From: an uncultured Flavobacteriaceae bacterium
GTDB taxonomy: Bacteria > Bacteroidota > Bacteroidia > Flavobacteriales > Flavobacteriaceae
Length of the DNA stretch: 64,000 nucleotides
Assembly (NCBI GenBank): GCA_947494825.1
Contig: CANLWN010000004.1
Location: 434,001 to 498,000, forward strand
Reading direction: 5' to 3'
The translations under genes and the position numbers were made by a program. Shown one piece after another: positions 60,662 to 64,000 of this stretch (the first letter of the stretch is position 1; every line of letters starts with the position of its first letter). Below the pieces are notes generated by a model that worked only from the letters and a program-made list of their open reading frames with translations, was not told the DNA's origin and searched no databases.

Positions 60662-61630
60662 ATGAAAAGCACGAAGACAAAAATGGCAAATACGGCCCAC
60701 GAGGACGTTCCTGGTAACCCATCAACGGCTACCAGTAGCAAAATACAATTAAGTGATCGGAGCAACGGTAGACCGTTAAAGGTACTGAGCGAAGACGATT
60801 GGAAGTTTTGGATGCACAACGGTTATATCGTTATAAAAAATGCCGTTCCCAGGGAACAGGCTCTGGCCACGGCCGATTTTATCTGGGAATTTGATGAGAA
60901 AGACCCCAAGGATCCTGAGACCTGGTACGCCCCTACACGTGCCGAGATCGAAATGAAAGAACTTGCAGGTACCGGAATGGTAGAAGTATACAACAATCAG
61001 TTTCTTTGGAACAACCGGCAATCGCAACGGGTATACGATGCTTTTGTAGATATATGGGGTACGGAAAAATTATGGGTGACCATTGATCGTGCCAATTTGA
61101 ACTTCCCCATTAGGCCCGGACATGAGTACAAAGGATTTATCCATTGGGACTATGACCCTGAGACCCAACCGCAAAATGTGCAGGGTGTATTGGCCTTGGC
61201 CGATCAAACCGATGAAAATATGGGCGGCTTCCAATGCATACCCTGGCTGTATAGAAATTATGATAGCTGGAAACAGATCCAACCCAAAGACCGTGATCAT
61301 TTTAAACCGGATGTTTCCGATTTGCAGGACAAGATTGTAAAGGTAAAAATGGAAGCGGGGGATTTACTTATCTTTAACAGCACAGAACCCCATGGTATTC
61401 GTCCCAACCTTTCCAAGGACAAGGTGCGTATTGCCCAGTATATTTCCATGATGCCGGCAGAGGAGGATAATGAGGCCTTGCGGCAATGGCGTATAAACTC
61501 CTGGAAAAATAGGATCGCCCCTGATGGATATGCCTTCCCCGGAGATCCACGGAATTGGGAGCAGACCAAATACGGAGTGGCCGATCTGAACGAGCTGGGC
61601 AAAAAACTATTGGGACTGGAAAAATGGTAA
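60662..61630 (+). CDS. Phytanoyl-CoA dioxygenase family enzyme
   Basis: The 322-residue non-haem iron, 2-oxoglutarate-dependent dioxygenase has the iron-binding set H161-x-D163 (FIHWDYDPETQP) and H244 (STEPHGIRPNLSKDK), with the Arg in that last segment able to bind 2-oxoglutarate. The PhyH fold runs from about residue 45 to 270. An unusually polar N-terminal extension of about 40 residues precedes it, and a later ATG at codon 8 is possible. It is the first gene of a cluster with a sodium symporter and an SDR, so it probably hydroxylates the imported substrate. Confidence 0.88.
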   Translation: MKSTKTKMANTAHEDVPGNPSTATSSKIQLSDRSNGRPLKVLSEDDWKFWMHNGYIVIKNAVPREQALATADFIWEFDEKDPKDPETWYAPTRAEIEMKELAGTGMVEVYNNQFLWNNRQSQRVYDAFVDIWGTEKLWVTIDRANLNFPIRPGHEYKGFIHWDYDPETQPQNVQGVLALADQTDENMGGFQCIPWLYRNYDSWKQIQPKDRDHFKPDVSDLQDKIVKVKMEAGDLLIFNSTEPHGIRPNLSKDKVRIAQYISMMPAEEDNEALRQWRINSWKNRIAPDGYAFPGDPRNWEQTKYGVADLNELGKKLLGLEKW

Positions 61631-61673
61631 GCTTGCGCCAACCACCAAACTGTAAATTAACCAAAAACTACAT

Positions 61674-63353
61674 ATGTTCAACCATCTTGGTCCCTGGGAC
61701 ATTGCCATTATCCTTGTTTATTTTGGCGTAATATTGTGGATTGCCCGTTGGGCGGCCCAAAGCAAATCGGAATCCCGTGGTTCCGTAGATTATTTCCTTG
61801 CAGGTAAAAGTCAAGGTTGGCTGGTGGTAGGGACTTCCCTTTTCGCCTCCAATATTGGTTCTGAAATTATTTTGGGCGTATCCGGAGCGGGAGCTCGAGG
61901 AGATATGCCCTTGGCCAATTTTGAGATTATCGCATCGCTCGTGCTGATCCTGTTGGGATGGGTATTTGTACCCTTTTACCTGCGGACTGGTGTTTATACC
62001 ATGCCTGAATTCCTGGAAAAAAGGTATTCCAGGGCCTGCCGCAACTACCTGTCCGTAGTTTCTATATTGGCCTATGTGATTACCAAGATCTCCCTTATAA
62101 TTTTCGCAGGGGCCTTGGTGTTCGAGACCATTGGCATCCCATTTTGGACTGGGGCCATTGTCACCGTGATCGCAACGGGCTTTTACACCGTTCTGGGAGG
62201 CCTAAAGGCGGTCATCTATACCGATATGGTCCAGGCCTTTGTCCTATTGGCAGGCACTATTGCCGTTACCCTCTTTGGCCTACATCATTTAGGCGGGTGG
62301 GATGGTATGGTCAATACCTTGACGGTTGCCGCGGAACAGCCTTCCAATCCTCCCGTAGAACGTTTTTTTAATCTATGGCGCCCCATGACGGATACGGAGT
62401 ATCCCTGGACCGGTATGTTGTTCGGAGCACCCATATTGGGTGTGTGGTATTGGTGTACGGATCAGTATATAGTGCAGCGGACCTTATCGGCAAAGGATGT
62501 TTCCAATGCCCGGAAGGGAGCGTTGTTTGCGGGTTACTTGAAATTGTTACCGGTCTTTATCTTTTTTATCCCCGGGGTCATTGCTTATGCCCTGTTGCAG
62601 CAAGGGGAGCTGAGCTTTACCATGGAGAATGCGGATCAGGCGCTGCCCGCAATGATTACCACTTTTCTGCCGGCCGGACTCAAAGGTATTGCCATAGCCG
62701 GCTTGTTGGCCGCACTTATGAGTTCCTTGTCATCGGCCTTTAATTCGAGCTCTACCTTACTTACAATCGATTTTTACCGGGAATGGAAACCCAAGGCCTC
62801 GGAACGGGATCTGGTCCGTTTTGGACAATTGGCCACCGTGGTCCTTGTCATTGTGAGCTTGGGCTGGATCCCATTCATGCGGGCTCTTATGGATGGAGGA
62901 ATTTTTAAATACCTTCAAAGCGTACAAGCCTATATCTCTCCCCCGATTGCTGCGGTCTTTTTGTTTGGTCTTTTTTATAAATGGATCAATGCCCGTGGGG
63001 CTATTGTGGCCCTTTGGGCTGGATTTGTACTGGGAGTTTTACGTTTGGTCACGGAGTTTATGAGCAAGGAAGGAAGTCTAAACGTGGAAAAGGACTCGCT
63101 CTTGGGCATCTTCCTGGAGATTAATTTTCTGCATTTTGCCTTGTTTCTGTTTCTTTTCTGCGCCCTAGTCCTGATGGTGGTCAGTAAAACCGGAAAACAG
63201 CAATCGGCAGAAGTGCTCCAAGCGGTAACCTTTGACCGCGTTCGTCCAAGGCCCCCCTTTACCTTTTCCACCGATGTGGTGTTGACCATCGTTTTGGTCC
63301 TGCTCGTTCTACTCTTGTGGTGGGTGTTTAGCCCGTGGGGAATATGGACTTGA
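61674..63353 (+). CDS. Sodium/solute symporter (SSS family)
   Basis: The 559-residue transporter has 13-14 membrane helices. It carries the SSS signature segments: DYFLAGKSQGWLVVGTSLFA, FASNIGSEIILGVSGAGARG with the sodium site, VIYTDMVQAFVLLAGTIAVT and LAALMSSLSSAFNSSSTLLT. The resemblance is to sodium/glucose or galactose symporters. It lies 43 bases downstream of the dioxygenase gene and 50 bases upstream of the SDR, so it probably imports the substrate of this cluster. Confidence 0.93.
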   Translation: MFNHLGPWDIAIILVYFGVILWIARWAAQSKSESRGSVDYFLAGKSQGWLVVGTSLFASNIGSEIILGVSGAGARGDMPLANFEIIASLVLILLGWVFVPFYLRTGVYTMPEFLEKRYSRACRNYLSVVSILAYVITKISLIIFAGALVFETIGIPFWTGAIVTVIATGFYTVLGGLKAVIYTDMVQAFVLLAGTIAVTLFGLHHLGGWDGMVNTLTVAAEQPSNPPVERFFNLWRPMTDTEYPWTGMLFGAPILGVWYWCTDQYIVQRTLSAKDVSNARKGALFAGYLKLLPVFIFFIPGVIAYALLQQGELSFTMENADQALPAMITTFLPAGLKGIAIAGLLAALMSSLSSAFNSSSTLLTIDFYREWKPKASERDLVRFGQLATVVLVIVSLGWIPFMRALMDGGIFKYLQSVQAYISPPIAAVFLFGLFYKWINARGAIVALWAGFVLGVLRLVTEFMSKEGSLNVEKDSLLGIFLEINFLHFALFLFLFCALVLMVVSKTGKQQSAEVLQAVTFDRVRPRPPFTFSTDVVLTIVLVLLVLLLWWVFSPWGIWT

Positions 63354-63403
63354 TATCAGGGCGGAAAAAACAATCAATTTAATAATCGAAATAGTCAAAA
63401 AAT

Positions 63404-64000
63404 ATGGATTTGCAGTTAAAGGGAAAAACCGCCTTTGTATCGGGCTCTACCTCCGGTATCGGATTTGCGGTAGCAAAGAGCTTATTGCAGGAAGGGGCCC
63501 ATGTGATCATTAATGGCAGAAAGACCAAAAAGATCGATGAAGCTGTCTCAAGTTTGCAACAGGAGACGGGCCTGGACACTGCCAGCGGTCTGCAGGCCGA
63601 TTTTTCTGATACGGCATCCATAGCGGCCCTGCTACAAAATTTACCTGAAATCGATATTTTGATCAATAATATGGGCATCTACCGGGCCAAGTCTTTTTTG
63701 GAGACGACGGACAAGGATTGGAACGAACAATTTGATGTAAATGTGATGAGCGGGGTACGTTTATCCCGTCACTGTTTGCCCAAAATGTTAGCGAGAAATT
63801 GGGGTCGTATCCTGTTTGTATCCAGCGAGTGTGCAACCTTGGTGCCTCCTGATTTAATTGCCTATAGTGTTACCAAAACGGCTATATTGTCGGTGTCCAG
63901 AGGTTTGGCGCAACTCACCAAAGGCAGTGGGGTAACCGTAAACTCGGTAGTGCCGGGCTCTACCTTATCCGAGGGCGCCGAACAGTTTTTGGAGGCCGCC
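63404..64000 (+). CDS. SDR family oxidoreductase (cut by window edge)
   Basis: The frame starts MDLQLKGKTAFVSGSTSGIG and continues off the right end, so 199 codons are visible. The cofactor motif is SGSTSGIGFAVAKSL, the second is ILINNMGIYRAKSF, and the catalytic Ser-Tyr-Lys are in VSSECATLVPPDLIAYSVTK. The NSVVPGSTLSEGAE segment follows. Only the last residues are missing. It is the third gene in the cluster and probably oxidises or reduces the hydroxylated substrate. Confidence 0.9.
   Translation, partial: MDLQLKGKTAFVSGSTSGIGFAVAKSLLQEGAHVIINGRKTKKIDEAVSSLQQETGLDTASGLQADFSDTASIAALLQNLPEIDILINNMGIYRAKSFLETTDKDWNEQFDVNVMSGVRLSRHCLPKMLARNWGRILFVSSECATLVPPDLIAYSVTKTAILSVSRGLAQLTKGSGVTVNSVVPGSTLSEGAEQFLEAA

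Noticed and set aside
1-64000. tRNA, rRNA, CRISPR, insertion sequence or prophage
   Set aside because: I found no T-loop-like sequences, no repeat-spacer arrays, no transposase or integrase, and no phage structural genes in reading the window by eye.

Overview
This window is a gene-dense stretch of a bacterial chromosome, at moderate GC by eye, that reads as a marine member of the Flavobacteriaceae (Bacteroidota). The evidence is a complete Bat (aerotolerance) operon, an IPExxxVDY-family protein between rnc and pyk, many secreted or lipid-anchored proteins, an alpha-2-macroglobulin/PBP1C pair, and promoters of the Bacteroidota type (TTTG, about 19-21 bp, TAnnTTTG). A Muricauda/Maribacter-like genus is a guess. 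I saw no phage, insertion sequence, CRISPR array, rRNA or tRNA. The window cuts a PfkB sugar kinase at the left end and an SDR oxidoreductase at the right end.

Layout. 1-6.7 kb is housekeeping: RNase H and purN on the minus strand, then acpP-fabF-rnc-IPExxxVDY-pyk on the plus strand. 6.2-10.6 kb is regulatory and redox: a LOV-like PAS protein, an AraC regulator, a possible small protein, an AhpD-like protein, a cupredoxin-like secreted protein, and a TetR-SDR pair with a clear operator. 10.7-14.9 kb has dinB, a TIP30-like protein, a CYTH gene interrupted by one in-frame TGA, a YCII lipoprotein and pheS. 15-19.6 kb holds two SulP anion transporters flanking a beta-carbonic anhydrase, probably for bicarbonate handling. 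19.6-28.7 kb is the Bat operon (moxR, DUF58, a BatD-like protein, batA, batB, batC, batD, batE), one transcription unit on the minus strand.

28.9-36.2 kb has an aldo/keto reductase, a Schlafen/AlbA_2-type protein, a PfkB kinase, then a plus-strand run of a YdjI-type SPFH protein with a GYF_2 tail, a YdjG-type double zinc-ribbon membrane protein, a calcineurin-like phosphatase and an acyl-ACP desaturase. This run suggests membrane maintenance. 36.2-38.6 kb has two small membrane proteins, about 1 kb of gene-poor DNA with two strong terminator hairpins, and a collagen-like lipoprotein. 38.6-41.7 kb has an ALDH7-type dehydrogenase, a DUF1304 protein, 3-hydroxyanthranilate dioxygenase and a CAP lipoprotein.

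42.1-51.9 kb is the alpha-2-macroglobulin (1837 aa) and PBP1C pair, separated by four small genes including cvpA. 52-58.5 kb carries both glycerol-3-phosphate dehydrogenases (glpD and gpsA), two secreted alpha/beta hydrolases and a membrane-bound LytTR regulator. 58.6-64 kb ends with a duplicated-domain lipoprotein and a catabolic-looking cluster: AraC regulator divergent from a phytanoyl-CoA dioxygenase-like enzyme, a sodium/solute symporter and an SDR.

No single locus is certainly a new system. The most unusual points are the CYTH nonsense codon, the YdjI/YdjG-like module without visible PspA or YdjH, the SulP-carbonic anhydrase-SulP cluster, the structured region near 37 kb, and two proteins that keep a fold while losing a key cofactor residue (the LOV-like PAS and the cupredoxin).
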